The notes: generated by a model from the sequence alone, not told the origin. Shown: positions 9,120 through 18,649, counted from the first letter of the stretch. The stretch is DNA of 64,000 bases from an uncultured Rhodospirillaceae bacterium (GCA_903901915.1 CAIUSV010000019.1:1-64000); one strand, 5' to 3'. Numbers and translations are program-made.

Positions 9120-10225
9120 TCACCACCGCGCCGCTGCCCCGCTGGGACCATCTGCTGCGGGCGGCCGGCCATCGGCCGGTTGACGACGACGAGATCACCG
9201 CGCCATGGCGGCGGCCGGGCGACATCGGCTGGCCGACCGGCCGGTCGGCATGGTCGCTGGCGGCGCTGGCGGCGGCGGCGGGCGAGCGGCTCGGCCTGCC
9301 TCCCCGGGTGCTGTTGCCCGGCTGGATCTGCAACCAGTCGCTGGGGCCGCTACGCCGAACCGGGGCCGAGCTGCGCTTCCTGCCGGTGCTGGCCGACGGC
9401 CGCCCCGACTGGGCGGCGGCGGATGGGCTGGGCTCCGCCGATCTGCTGGTGCTGGTCCATTCCTTCGGCTTTCCCGGCGATACCGGGGGGGCGGCGGATT
9501 TCCGCGCCCGGCGCGGCGGCTTGCTGATCGAGGACGCCGCCCATGTGCTGGCGCCGATACCGGGAATCGGCGAGGTCGGCGACGCCACCGTCTACAGCCC
9601 GCACAAACTGCTGGCGGTACCCGAGGGCGGCGTGTTGGTGCTGCACCCCCGCGCCGAGGCATGGGCCGCCGACCTGAGGCGCGCGCTGGGCCGGCCGCCG
9701 GCGGCGGCGGGGGCGGCCCAATGGCTGGGCAAGCGGCTGGTACAAAAACTGATCCCCGACCGGCTGCGGCCCGTGCTGCCCCCAGGCGGTCAGGCGGAGT
9801 TCCTCCTCGATCCGCCCGAGCAGCCGCTGCCGCCCGCCGCCTCGCCGTCGGCGCTGGCCCGCCGGCTGCTGGCCGCCGCAAACCTGAAGGCCGAAGCGAC
9901 GCGGCGGCAGGACAACGCCGCCGCGTTGACCGAGGTGGTGCGGCGGCTGCCCGATCTGCGGCCGCTGTTCCGCGCCGAAGCGGCGGTACCCTACCGTCTG
10001 GCGCTGCGCGCCGCCTCGCCCCGGGCGGCGGCCGAGCGTTACACCGCGCTGCGCCATGCCGGTTTGCCGGTGGAAAGCTGGCCCGACTTGGCGCCCGAGG
10101 TGCTGAACGACCCCGCCCATCGCGACGGGGCGGTGGCGCTGCGGCGCAGTGTGCTGCTGCTGCCGGTGCATGGGGCACTGGCCCCGGAGAAGCTGGCGGC
10201 GGCCTACGCCAAGGTGCTGCGATGA
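9116..10225 (+). CDS. DegT/DnrJ/EryC1-like PLP-dependent aminotransferase
   Basis: The ATG at 9116 overlaps the previous stop and gives 369 residues. The fold type I signature is readable: an Asp in LIEDAAHVL holds the pyridinium nitrogen, and YSPHKLLAVPEGG supplies the Schiff-base lysine. This places it with sugar aminotransferases that convert keto-sugars to amino sugars. It is divergent in sequence, so the exact substrate is uncertain and a non-canonical function is possible. It overlaps the next gene by four bases. Confidence 0.68.
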   Translation: MITTAPLPRWDHLLRAAGHRPVDDDEITAPWRRPGDIGWPTGRSAWSLAALAAAAGERLGLPPRVLLPGWICNQSLGPLRRTGAELRFLPVLADGRPDWAAADGLGSADLLVLVHSFGFPGDTGGAADFRARRGGLLIEDAAHVLAPIPGIGEVGDATVYSPHKLLAVPEGGVLVLHPRAEAWAADLRRALGRPPAAAGAAQWLGKRLVQKLIPDRLRPVLPPGGQAEFLLDPPEQPLPPAASPSALARRLLAAANLKAEATRRQDNAAALTEVVRRLPDLRPLFRAEAAVPYRLALRAASPRAAAERYTALRHAGLPVESWPDLAPEVLNDPAHRDGAVALRRSVLLLPVHGALAPEKLAAAYAKVLR

Positions 10226-11148
10226 CCATCCGGGTGGAGTGGAACCGACTCGACCGCGAGCAGTGGGAGGCGGTGTTCAGCCTCGCCGGCCGTTCCGCCC
10301 TGGTGCAGAGCTGGGCCTATGGCGAGGCCAAGCGCGTGATGGAGGGCTGGACTCCCCGGCGTGCCGTGGTCGGCAAGGACGGCGAGCCGGTGGCGCTGGC
10401 CCAGGTGCTGGAAAAGCGGATCGGCGGGCTGGTCCGGGTCGGACGGCTCAATCGCGGCCCGGTGTGGCTGGGCGATCCGCCGACGGCCGACAAGCTGGCG
10501 GTGATCGAGTCGCTGCGGGCGCCGTGGCGGCTGTGGCGGCTGGCGGCGCTGTCGCTGGCGCCGGAACTGCCGGAGGGGACGGCACCGCCCGGTCTATGGC
10601 GCCGCAAGGCCGACAGCTGGGGGTCGGCCTGGCTCGATCTCGGCCTGGGCGAGGAGGTGCTGCGCAAGCGTCTCGACGGCAAGTGGCGCAACATGCTGAA
10701 CGCCGCCGAGCGAGCGAGGCTGACGGTGGAGGCTTCGCCCGCCCTGCTGCCGTGGCTGCTGGACCGCTATCGCGGCCTGCTGGCGGAAAAAGGCTTCGGC
10801 GCCACCCCCCCGGCCCTGGTCGAGACCCTGGCCGTCCATGCCTGGCGTCCCGACGACCTGCTGGTGCTGCGCGCCGTCACCGAGGAGAGCGAGGCGGTCG
10901 CCGGCATCTTGCTGGCCCGCCACGGCACTTCCGCCACCTACCTGATCGGCTGGAACGGCGACGAGGGCCGCAAGCGCAAGGCCAACAACCTGCTGCTGTG
11001 GCGGGCGGTGGTCGAACTGCGCCGTCGCGGCGTCGGCTGGCTCGACCTCGGCGGCATCGACGAACGCCTGACTCCGGGCATCGCCGCCTTCAAGCGCGGC
11101 ATGAACGGCGAAGACTATCGTCTGGCCGGCGAGTTCGTCGGAGTATGA
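10222..11148 (+). CDS. FemAB/GNAT-like acyl- or aminoacyltransferase
   Basis: Start ATG 10222 overlaps the previous stop (ATGA). The 308-residue product resembles the FemAB/Acetyltransf_6 family: SWAYGEAKR near the N-terminus, a central basic KWRNMLNAAERA helix and a C-terminal LDLGGIDERLTPGIAAFKRGM segment. Relatives add amino acids or acyl groups to cell-wall or exopolysaccharide precursors. Its position last in the operon, after an aminotransferase, fits N-acylation of a newly made amino sugar; this is inference. The following gene is convergent, 26 bp away. Confidence 0.72.
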   Translation: MTIRVEWNRLDREQWEAVFSLAGRSALVQSWAYGEAKRVMEGWTPRRAVVGKDGEPVALAQVLEKRIGGLVRVGRLNRGPVWLGDPPTADKLAVIESLRAPWRLWRLAALSLAPELPEGTAPPGLWRRKADSWGSAWLDLGLGEEVLRKRLDGKWRNMLNAAERARLTVEASPALLPWLLDRYRGLLAEKGFGATPPALVETLAVHAWRPDDLLVLRAVTEESEAVAGILLARHGTSATYLIGWNGDEGRKRKANNLLLWRAVVELRRRGVGWLDLGGIDERLTPGIAAFKRGMNGEDYRLAGEFVGV

Positions 11149-11174
11149 TAGCGGCCGACGCGACCCTATAAATA

Positions 11175-13061
11175 TCACTCCAGCGGGCAACCGGCGGTGC
11201 CGAACGCCATCACCGCGACCGTCGAGGTGCCGGTGCCGGCGGCAAGGGTGCGCGACTGCGCCGGTTCCGGCCCGTGAAGTTCGGCGACCACCCGGCCGCA
11301 GCCGGCCGCGGCCACCCGGCCCAACAACCCGGTCAGCCCCTCGCCGTCCGGTCCCACAATCGCCGCCGCCGTGCTCGGCACCATGGCATGGGTGATACCG
11401 TGAGCCCGCAATTGCCGCCAGAACAACCGCGCGTCGGTGTTGTCGGCCCGCACCTCGATTTCGGCCTGCTGGTTGGGGGTAACGAACAGGGTCGGAACCT
11501 CCAGCAGATAAAGCCACTGGCGGACGTTGGTGACCACCCGGTCGCCCGGCTTGAGGTGGGTGTTGGCCCAGGCCACGGCATAGGACCAGCCGACATTGCG
11601 TTCGATGAAGGCGCCACGGCTTTCGCCCGACCACAGGCGATGGGCGAAATTGCGCACGAACACCGCCTGTCCCGCCGACTGGATCAGGATCACCGCCGCC
11701 AGCCCCACCGCCACCGCCGAGGCCGCGCGGGTGCGGATCGCCGCCGCCAGCAATCCGACGATCACCAGCGGCATGAAGGGCAGGTAGTGGCGCACCCGCT
11801 GCGAGGCGCCGAACACCGACCAGATCAGGTAGAAGCCGACGCCGATGGCGGCGACCACACCCCAGGCCCGCACCACCGGATGACGACGGAACCGCCATCC
11901 CGCCACGGCGGCGAATGGCGCCAGCAGCACCGGCAGCGGCCCCAGGCCGGTACGGCCGGCGTCCAGCGCCTCGGGAGCGAAGAAGGTAACGCGCAGGGGA
12001 TAGACCAGGATTTCCAGGACGCCTCGCGGCAGCGGCGCCTCGATCCGGGCGCCCCATTCCTTGAAGGCGGCGTTCTGCGCCGCGTTCCAGGCGACACCGT
12101 CGTGGTAGGGCACCACGCCGAACAGCATGGGAAATACCGGGTCGCCAGTGTTCCACCAGTTCCAGCCATACCATTGCAACCCGGCGCCCAGCCCGGCGGC
12201 GGCGAAGGCCAGGGCCTTGACGAGGCCGCCCCGGCTGACCAGCACCGCCAGCCCGCAGAGAAACGCCACCAGCAGGCCGGGATACTTGCTGGCCATGCAC
12301 AGGCCGGCGGCAAGGCCGGCGATGACCGCCGATCCCACGCCCGGCCCCCGCCGCGCATCCATCACGGCGATCGCGGCGATGGCGGTAAAAGCGGCCATGC
12401 GCGCCTCGACCTGCCCCGAACCGGCGCCGTAGAGCATGGCGGGAAGGGTCAACATCGCCACCGCCCCGGCCAAGGCCCAGTCGCGCGACAGATGGCGACG
12501 GCCGATGGCGTAGGTCGCGGCCACCGCCGCCCAGCCGGACACGCCGCACCACAGCGTCATCGCCTGCTCGCCACCCAGCGCCAGAGCGGTAAGAAAGGTC
12601 ATCTGCTGCAATAGCGGGATGGCGCCGTCGGCGGCGCGTGTCACGAACACCAGCCGATGTTCCCGCAGGATCTGGCGGGGAATGGCGAAGTGATAGGCCA
12701 GACTGTCGGCATCGGTGGGCGGCGCCAGCCCCTCGATAAGATCGCCGGCCATCACCGCCAACGCCAACGCCAGCATCGCCCAGGTCCAGGGGCTGAACCG
12801 TTCCGGAGAAAATCCGGCACCGCGCAGCCACCACAAGCCGGGCAGACCGGCGACCAGCACCGGGACGAAGCCCCAGGGTTCGGCCCCACCGGCCAGGGCG
12901 ACCCAGAAGCCGAACCAGCCGATCAAGCCGAGGCCAAGGCCGAATGACCACGCCACCCGCTCGCACCACGCCAACCGGTCCAGCACCCCGGTCGCGCGCA
13001 GCGCCAACGCCCCCCAGCCCAGGCTGGACGCCGTCATCGCCATGACAACAGCCCAGCTCAT
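11175..13061 (-). CDS. multi-pass membrane glycosyltransferase (GT39/ArnT-like)
   Basis: The 628-residue protein has about a dozen hydrophobic segments and a large C-terminal extracytoplasmic domain, the architecture of polyprenyl-phosphate-sugar-dependent glycosyltransferases. It lies downstream of a polyprenol-phosphate-type GT2 and a small membrane protein on the same strand, which fits a pair where GT2 loads the lipid carrier and this enzyme uses it. ATG 13061 is chosen; an in-frame ATG seven codons further in is an alternative. Sugar and acceptor are unknown. Confidence 0.68.
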   Translation of the reverse strand: MSWAVVMAMTASSLGWGALALRATGVLDRLAWCERVAWSFGLGLGLIGWFGFWVALAGGAEPWGFVPVLVAGLPGLWWLRGAGFSPERFSPWTWAMLALALAVMAGDLIEGLAPPTDADSLAYHFAIPRQILREHRLVFVTRAADGAIPLLQQMTFLTALALGGEQAMTLWCGVSGWAAVAATYAIGRRHLSRDWALAGAVAMLTLPAMLYGAGSGQVEARMAAFTAIAAIAVMDARRGPGVGSAVIAGLAAGLCMASKYPGLLVAFLCGLAVLVSRGGLVKALAFAAAGLGAGLQWYGWNWWNTGDPVFPMLFGVVPYHDGVAWNAAQNAAFKEWGARIEAPLPRGVLEILVYPLRVTFFAPEALDAGRTGLGPLPVLLAPFAAVAGWRFRRHPVVRAWGVVAAIGVGFYLIWSVFGASQRVRHYLPFMPLVIVGLLAAAIRTRAASAVAVGLAAVILIQSAGQAVFVRNFAHRLWSGESRGAFIERNVGWSYAVAWANTHLKPGDRVVTNVRQWLYLLEVPTLFVTPNQQAEIEVRADNTDARLFWRQLRAHGITHAMVPSTAAAIVGPDGEGLTGLLGRVAAAGCGRVVAELHGPEPAQSRTLAAGTGTSTVAVMAFGTAGCPLE

Positions 13062-13086
13062 GCTTCGACACCCTCGGGCGCCGCGC

Positions 13087-13200
13087 TCATTTCAGCCACG
13101 CGGCGGTCACCGCCGGCAGGATGGCGCCGAACTGGGCGAGATAGGCGGCCAGCACCACCGCCACCCAGATCCAGGCCAGCAGGGGAGTCGCGCGCCGCAC
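13087..13200 (-). CDS. small single-pass membrane protein, 37 residues
   Basis: A GTG at 13200, one base after the stop of the upstream GT2 gene, opens a frame of 37 codons ending at TGA 13087. The peptide starts RRATPLLAW and has one hydrophobic helix (about residues 6-28) after two arginines, so it should sit in the inner membrane with the N-terminus inside. It lies between two glycosyltransferase genes on the same strand with almost no spacing, so coupled translation is likely. No family is recognised. It could be an accessory subunit of the neighbouring membrane enzyme. Confidence 0.5.
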   Translation of the reverse strand: MRRATPLLAWIWVAVVLAAYLAQFGAILPAVTAAWLK

Positions 13201-13201
13201 G

Positions 13202-13912
13202 TCAATCGAAAAGGTTGTAGCGGACGATGCAATACAGGGCGCGCACGCCGTCGCGCCAGCCGATCTTCTTGCCTTCCTCGTAGGTGCGGCCGGAATAGCT
13301 GATGCCGACCTCGTAGATCCGGGGGCGCGGCCGCAGATGGGCGATCTTGGCGGTGATCTCGGGCTCGAAGCCGAAGCGGTTCTCGACGATGTCGATGCCC
13401 TGAATAATCTCGCGCCGGAAGGCCTTGTAGCAGGTCTCCATGTCGGTGAGATTGAGATCGGTGAACATGTTGGACGCCAGCGTCAGCACCCGATTGCCGA
13501 TGGAGTGCCAGAAATACAGCACCCGGCTTTCGTCGCCCCCCTTGAAGCGCGAGCCGAACACCACGTCGGCGCGGCCGTCGAGAAACGGTTTCAGCAGCTT
13601 GGGATAGTCGGCCGGGCTGTATTCCAGGTCGGCGTCCTGCACCAGCACGATGTCGCCGGTGGCCTTCTGGAAGCCGGTACGCAGCGCCGCCCCCTTACCC
13701 TGATTGACGCCGTGCAGGGCGGTGACGATTTCGGGATGGCTGGCCGCCAGTTCGGTCATCACCGCCACCGAACGATCCCGCGAGCCGTCATCGACGATGA
13801 CGATCTCGATCCCCAGGCCGCAGCGATCCGCCGCCAGCACCCGCTCGACGATGGCGCCCAGCGTGTTTTCCTCGTTGTAGCAGGGGATGACGACGGAAAG
13901 GGTGGTGATCAT
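13202..13912 (-). CDS. glycosyltransferase family 2, polyprenol-phosphate sugar transferase-like
   Basis: Start ATG 13912 gives 236 residues beginning [18 protein letters not shown]. Motifs are IVDDGSRD for nucleotide binding, DADLEYSP (DxD) near residue 95 and VVFGSRF, all typical of DPM1-like enzymes that put a sugar on dolichol- or undecaprenyl-phosphate. There is no C-terminal membrane segment. It begins 14 bp after purH on the same strand and is followed after one base by the 37-residue membrane protein, then by a membrane glycosyltransferase that may use its product. Confidence 0.82.
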   Translation of the reverse strand: MITTLSVVIPCYNEENTLGAIVERVLAADRCGLGIEIVIVDDGSRDRSVAVMTELAASHPEIVTALHGVNQGKGAALRTGFQKATGDIVLVQDADLEYSPADYPKLLKPFLDGRADVVFGSRFKGGDESRVLYFWHSIGNRVLTLASNMFTDLNLTDMETCYKAFRREIIQGIDIVENRFGFEPEITAKIAHLRPRPRIYEVGISYSGRTYEEGKKIGWRDGVRALYCIVRYNLFD

Positions 13913-13926
13913 GCCTTGTCCCCGCC

Positions 13927-15507
13927 TCAGTGCCGGAAATGCCGCATGCCGGTGAACACCATGGCCAGCCCCTTCTCGTCGGCGGCGGCGATCACCTCGG
14001 CGTCGCGTATGGAGCCACCGGGCTGAATCACCGCCGTCGCGCCCGCCGCCGCCGCCGCCAGCAAACCGTCGGCAAACGGAAAGTAGGCGTCGGACGCCAC
14101 CACCGAACCGATGGTGCCGGGCTGGGCCAGACCGGCGGCGGTGGCCGCCTCCTGGGACTTCCAGGCGGCGATGCGCGACGAATCCACCCGGCTCATCTGG
14201 CCGGCGCCGATGCCGACGGTGGTGCCGTTCTTGACATAGATGATGGCGTTGGACTTGACGTGCTTGCACACCCGGAAGGCGAACAGCAGATCCTTCAGTT
14301 CCTGCTCGGAGGGGGAGCGCTTGGTCACCACCTTCAACTCCGGCAGGGCGATGCGGCCGTTATCCTTGGTCTGGAACAGATAGCCACCGGCGACAGGGCG
14401 CAGCGTCATGCCGGGCGCCGCCGGATCCGGCATGCCGCCGGTGACCAGCAGGCGCAGGTTCTTCTTGGCGGCGAAGGCGGCCACGGCGGCCTCGTCGGCC
14501 TCGGGCGCGATCACCACTTCGGTGAACAGCTTGGCAATTTCCTCGGCGGTGGCGCCGTCGAGTCGGCGGTTGATGGCGACGATGCCGCCGTACGCCGACA
14601 CCGGATCGGTGGCCAGGGCGTTGAGATAGGCCGACTTGATGTCGGCGCCGACGGCGACGCCGCAGGGATTGGCGTGCTTGATGATCGCCACCGCCGGCTG
14701 CTCGAACTCGGCGACCAGCTCATAGGCGGCGTCGGTGTCGTTGAGATTGTTGTAGCTGAGTTCCTTGCCCTGAAGCTGCCGGGCGGTGGCGACGCCGGGG
14801 CGCTGCTGGCCGGTGACGTAGAAGGCGGCGGCCTGATGCGGATTCTCGCCATAGCGCAGCGACTGCTTCAACTCGCCGGCGACGACGACACGGCGCGGGA
14901 AAACCTCGCCCAGCTCGCGGGCGAACCATTGCGAGATGGCGGCGTCGTAGGCGCCGGTGCGGGCATAGGCGGTGGCGGCAAGGCGCTTGCGCAACGCCAG
15001 GGTGGTGGCGCCCTTGTTGGCCTCCATCTCGGCCTTGACCACGGCATAGTCCTCGACATCGACCACCACGGTGACGGCGGCGTGATTCTTGGACGCGGCG
15101 CGGATCATGGCGGGACCGCCGATGTCGATGTTCTCGACGCATTCGTCATAACCGGCGCCCTTGGCCACCGTCGCCTCGAACGGATAGAGGTTGACCACCA
15201 GCAGGTCGATGGGATCGATGCCGTGGCTTTTCATCGCCTCTTCGTGCTCGGCGTTGCCGCGAATGCCCAGCAGGCCGCCGTGGACCTTGGGATGCAGGGT
15301 CTTGACCCGGCCGTCCAGCATCTCGGGGAAGCCGGTGTAGTCGGCGACCTCGGTCACCTTGATGCCGGCGTCGCGGATCGCCTTGGCCGACCCGCCGGTG
15401 GACAGGATCTCGACGCCCTGGCCTTCGAGGAAGCGGGCGAAGTCGATCAGTCCGGTCTTGTCGGAGACGGAGATCAGGGCGCGGCAAACGTAAGACAGAT
15501 CGGACAT
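13927..15507 (-). CDS. purH: bifunctional AICAR formyltransferase / IMP cyclohydrolase
   Basis: The 526-residue length is standard for PurH, which catalyses the last two steps of IMP synthesis in the cytosol. The N-terminal MGS-like cyclohydrolase domain shows [15 protein letters not shown] and [19 protein letters not shown]; the C-terminal formyltransferase domain has [20 protein letters not shown] and HVKSNAI. All key segments are intact. It is transcribed away from wecB with 103 bp between starts and may share a transcript with the GT2 gene 14 bp downstream. Confidence 0.97.
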   Translation of the reverse strand: MSDLSYVCRALISVSDKTGLIDFARFLEGQGVEILSTGGSAKAIRDAGIKVTEVADYTGFPEMLDGRVKTLHPKVHGGLLGIRGNAEHEEAMKSHGIDPIDLLVVNLYPFEATVAKGAGYDECVENIDIGGPAMIRAASKNHAAVTVVVDVEDYAVVKAEMEANKGATTLALRKRLAATAYARTGAYDAAISQWFARELGEVFPRRVVVAGELKQSLRYGENPHQAAAFYVTGQQRPGVATARQLQGKELSYNNLNDTDAAYELVAEFEQPAVAIIKHANPCGVAVGADIKSAYLNALATDPVSAYGGIVAINRRLDGATAEEIAKLFTEVVIAPEADEAAVAAFAAKKNLRLLVTGGMPDPAAPGMTLRPVAGGYLFQTKDNGRIALPELKVVTKRSPSEQELKDLLFAFRVCKHVKSNAIIYVKNGTTVGIGAGQMSRVDSSRIAAWKSQEAATAAGLAQPGTIGSVVASDAYFPFADGLLAAAAAGATAVIQPGGSIRDAEVIAAADEKGLAMVFTGMRHFRH

Positions 15508-15610
15508 CGGGCAACGGCCTCTGGCTGGAAGGGGATTTGGGGGGGATATAGCACAGAAGCCGGAAATTTCATCGCTGGATTCGCCCCCGGACGGCGGTTA
15601 TACACCTTGG

Positions 15611-16720
15611 ATGATCGCACGTTCCCGAACCGTCATCTGCGTCGTCGGCGCCCGGCCCAACTACATGAAGGCGGCGCCCATCGTCCGGGCGCTGAACGCC
15701 TCGGCGCGGCTTCGGCCCATGCTGGTCCACACCGGCCAGCATTACGACCCCGACATGAACGAGCGCTTCTTCACCGAACTGGGAATGCCGGCCCCCGACG
15801 CCAATCTCGAAGTGGGATCGGGCAGCCACGCGGTACAGACCGCCGAGGTGATGATCCGCTTCGAGCCGGTGCTGGATCGCGCCGCCGATCCCATCGTCTT
15901 GGTGGTGGGCGACGTCAACTCCACCATCGCCTGCGCCCTGGTCGCCGCCAAGAAGGGCGTGCCGGTGGTCCATGTCGAAGCCGGCCTGCGTTCGGGCGAC
16001 CGCACCATGCCGGAAGAGATCAACCGGGTGCTGACCGACCAGATTTCCGACCTGCTGTTCACCACCGAACGCTCGGCGGCGAATAATCTGGCGCGGGAAG
16101 GCATCGACCTTGCCCGGGTTCATTTCGCCGGCAACGTCATGATCGACACCCTGGTGGCCAACCTGCCCCGTGCCGTCGCCCCGGCCGAGACCCTGGCCGC
16201 CGCCGGCCTGACCGCGCCCGAAGCGTTTGCCATCGCCACCTTGCACCGTCCGGCCAACGTCGATGACCCGGCGGTGCTGGAGCGGTTGCTGGTCTGCCTG
16301 CGCACCATCGGCGCCCGGCTGCCGGTGGTGATGCCGCTGCACCCCCGCACCCGCGCCCGCATCGACGCCGCCGGGCTGGGCGGACTGCTGGACGGTCGCG
16401 CCCTGCTGGCGCTGGGACCGCAGGGCTATCTTGCCATGCTGGGACTGATGCGGGATTCCCGACTGGCGCTGACCGATTCCGGCGGCATCCAGGAAGAGAC
16501 CACGGCCTTGGGCATTCCCTGCCTGACGCTGCGCGACAACACCGAGCGTCCCGCGACGGTGGAGTTCGGCACCAACACCCTGGTCGGGCGCGACCCCGGC
16601 CGCATCCTCGCCGCCGCCGAGGAGATCATGGTCAGCGGCGGCAAGGCCGGACGGGTGCCGGAATACTGGGACGGCCATGCGGCGGATCGCATCGTCGGGG
16701 TGCTGGAGCAACGTTTCTGA
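15611..16720 (+). CDS. wecB: UDP-N-acetylglucosamine 2-epimerase (non-hydrolysing)
   Basis: The 369-residue protein has the WecB signatures: GARPNYMKAAP near the N-terminus, HTGQHYD, VVGDVNST, HVEAGLRSGD, RPANVD and SGGIQEE. WecB interconverts UDP-GlcNAc and UDP-ManNAc in the cytosol for surface glycans. Length is normal. ATG 15611 gives an N-terminus that starts just before the first beta strand. One base separates its stop from the next start, so it is the first gene of a plus-strand glycan operon (wecB, ligase-like, SIS, membrane proteins). Confidence 0.9.
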   Translation: MIARSRTVICVVGARPNYMKAAPIVRALNASARLRPMLVHTGQHYDPDMNERFFTELGMPAPDANLEVGSGSHAVQTAEVMIRFEPVLDRAADPIVLVVGDVNSTIACALVAAKKGVPVVHVEAGLRSGDRTMPEEINRVLTDQISDLLFTTERSAANNLAREGIDLARVHFAGNVMIDTLVANLPRAVAPAETLAAAGLTAPEAFAIATLHRPANVDDPAVLERLLVCLRTIGARLPVVMPLHPRTRARIDAAGLGGLLDGRALLALGPQGYLAMLGLMRDSRLALTDSGGIQEETTALGIPCLTLRDNTERPATVEFGTNTLVGRDPGRILAAAEEIMVSGGKAGRVPEYWDGHAADRIVGVLEQRF

Positions 16721-16721
16721 C

Positions 16722-17984
16722 ATGAAGCCGCGCCTCGACCAGTCGCACGCCCTGGCGCTGGCCGCCGTGATGGGGCCGACCGTCGCCCTTTATGCCGCGC
16801 TCGGCATGGCGCCGCTGTTCGTCGTCACCACCGTCGGCGCCCTGGCGGCAACGTGGCGCCATCGGCCGTGGAGCGCCATCCGGCGCCCCGATCTGTGGGT
16901 TTTCGCCGCCATCCTGGGATGGGCGACCATCGGACTGGCGTGGACGCTGGACCGGCCGCAGGCCCTGCACACCCTGGCCGCCCTCGGCGCCCTGTCCGGC
17001 GGCGGCCTGCTGCTGGTGGCGATGGTCCGGAGCCTGAGCGATGCCGGGCGACGGCGGGTCCGCCTGGCCCTGGCCGCCGGGCTGACGCTGGCGCTGTGCC
17101 TGGCGGTGCTGGAGAATTTCAACCTCGGCCCCGGCACCTTGCGCCATCCCCAGCTTCACCCCCTTGACCTGCCCTATCATCTGCGTATCAGCCGGGGACT
17201 GACGGTGGTGGCGCTGCTGCTGGGACCGGCGACGGCGGCGGCGTGGCACGAAGGACACCGGCGCTGGGCCGTCGCCATGGCGGCGCTGGCGGTCCTGGCG
17301 ATCGTCAGCGGCCATGCCCTGTCGGCCAAGATCGCCATTCTGCTGATTCCGCTGGTCTTCGCCATCGCCCTGGTCCGTCCGCGGCTGGCCGCCAACGGAC
17401 TGGCGGCCGGCGCCCTGGCGGCGGCACTGGCGTTCCCGCTGCTGGCCATGGCGCCGGCGCCGCAGGAAACCATGGACCGCTATGCCTTCCTGCCCAATTC
17501 GGCCCACCACCGCCTGACCATCTGGACCTTCACCGCCGGCAAGATCCTGGAGCGGCCGGCGTTGGGCTGGGGACTCGACGCCTCGCGGGCCATACCGGGG
17601 GCGGAGGATATCAACCCGATCGTCCGGCATTTCCGTCTGCCGCCCAACGCGCCGCGAGACGGCATCCGTCTCAACGAGCAGAATCTGCCGCTGCATCCCC
17701 ATTCCGGCCCCGGGCAGATCTGGCTGGAACTGGGCGGCATCGGCATCGCCCTGCTGGGCGCCCTGCTGATCGCGGTAACCCGCCGGATTCCCGCCGCCCC
17801 CACCCGGCTTGACGGCGCGGTGGCCGGCGTCGCCATCGCCGCCGCGGTGGTGGTCTCCAGCGTCAGCTACGGCATCTGGCAGAGCTGGTGGCTGAGTTCG
17901 CTGTGGCTGTGTGCCGCCCTGTACACCGCGATCGTGCCGGCCGCGCCGCCGAAGTCGATGGCAATCGCCGGGGCCAGCGGCTAA
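16722..17984 (+). CDS. O-antigen ligase / polymerase-like membrane protein
   Basis: The 420-residue protein has about 10-12 membrane helices and one larger periplasmic loop (roughly residues 250-330, with HHRLTIWTFTAGKILERPALGWG), the hallmark of the Wzy/WaaL superfamily. Wzy polymerises O-antigen repeats and WaaL joins them to lipid A-core; sequence alone does not decide between them. The start one base after wecB is preferred to an upstream in-frame ATG that would overlap wecB. The adjacent sugar-nucleotide and transferase genes support a role in surface polysaccharide assembly. Confidence 0.75.
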   Translation: MKPRLDQSHALALAAVMGPTVALYAALGMAPLFVVTTVGALAATWRHRPWSAIRRPDLWVFAAILGWATIGLAWTLDRPQALHTLAALGALSGGGLLLVAMVRSLSDAGRRRVRLALAAGLTLALCLAVLENFNLGPGTLRHPQLHPLDLPYHLRISRGLTVVALLLGPATAAAWHEGHRRWAVAMAALAVLAIVSGHALSAKIAILLIPLVFAIALVRPRLAANGLAAGALAAALAFPLLAMAPAPQETMDRYAFLPNSAHHRLTIWTFTAGKILERPALGWGLDASRAIPGAEDINPIVRHFRLPPNAPRDGIRLNEQNLPLHPHSGPGQIWLELGGIGIALLGALLIAVTRRIPAAPTRLDGAVAGVAIAAAVVVSSVSYGIWQSWWLSSLWLCAALYTAIVPAAPPKSMAIAGASG

Positions 17985-18015
17985 AACAGGGCGAGACCTT
18001 ACGAGAGATATCGGC

Positions 18016-18636
18016 ATGTCGTTTCCCGAGAAGTCCTATTCCACCATCGCCACCTTCTACGACGCCTACGCCGAGCAGATCGCGGCGGCGATGGCGTCGG
18101 TGCCGCGCAGTTCGCTGGCGGCGGCCGAGATCCTGCTGGGCGAGGCCATCGCCGCCGACGCCCATGTCTATGCCTGCGGCAACGGCGGCTCGGCGGCGAT
18201 CTCGAACCATCTGGTGTGCGATCATCTCAAGGGGATCCGGACCGACACCACCTTGCGGCCGCGAGTCCACAGCCTGTCGGCCACCATCGAGATGATCACC
18301 GCCATCGCCAACGATCTCGACTATGCCGAGGTGTTCTCCTATCAGCTGCAAAGCCTAGCCCGGCCCGGCGACGTGCTGATCACCATCAGTTCGTCGGGCG
18401 AGTCCGAAAACGTGGTCCGCGCCCTCCAATGGGCCAGGGACAACGGGCTGCGGACCATCGCCCTGACCGGTTTCGCCGGCGGTCGCGCCGCCCGGCTGGC
18501 CGAGGTCGGCCTACATGTGGATGCCGATAATTACGGGGTGATCGAGGACGTCCATCAGTCGTTGATGCATGTTCTGGCCCAGTTCATCCGCCTGAGCCAC
18601 ATGCCCCGCGATCTGGTGGCGGCGCGCAAGTTCTGA
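18016..18636 (+). CDS. SIS-domain sugar-phosphate isomerase, GmhA-like with altered active site
   Basis: The 206-residue product is a single SIS domain with CGNGGSAAISNHL at 54-66 and ISSSGESENV further on, like sedoheptulose-7-phosphate isomerase GmhA. The residue matching the catalytic glutamate of GmhA is Asp69 (HLVCDH instead of HLAAEL), while the C-terminal histidine helix (VHQSLMHVLAQF) is kept. A canonical GmhA is encoded at 48501-49082, so this copy may handle a different sugar phosphate. It follows the ligase-like gene by 31 bp and precedes a GTG-started membrane protein by 13 bp. Confidence 0.72.
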   Translation: MSFPEKSYSTIATFYDAYAEQIAAAMASVPRSSLAAAEILLGEAIAADAHVYACGNGGSAAISNHLVCDHLKGIRTDTTLRPRVHSLSATIEMITAIANDLDYAEVFSYQLQSLARPGDVLITISSSGESENVVRALQWARDNGLRTIALTGFAGGRAARLAEVGLHVDADNYGVIEDVHQSLMHVLAQFIRLSHMPRDLVAARKF

Positions 18637-18649
18637 TAGGGGAGGAACC

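Noticed and set aside
10594..13071. Long minus-strand open frame of over 800 codons spanning the FemAB and membrane-GT genes
   Set aside because: It runs out of phase with genes that show clear protein families; long antisense or shifted frames are expected in DNA this GC-rich.
13058..13090. Ten-codon frame ([10 protein letters not shown]) linking the 37-residue gene to the membrane glycosyltransferase by ATGA overlaps
   Set aside because: Too short to support as a gene; may only be chance, though the double overlap is curious.
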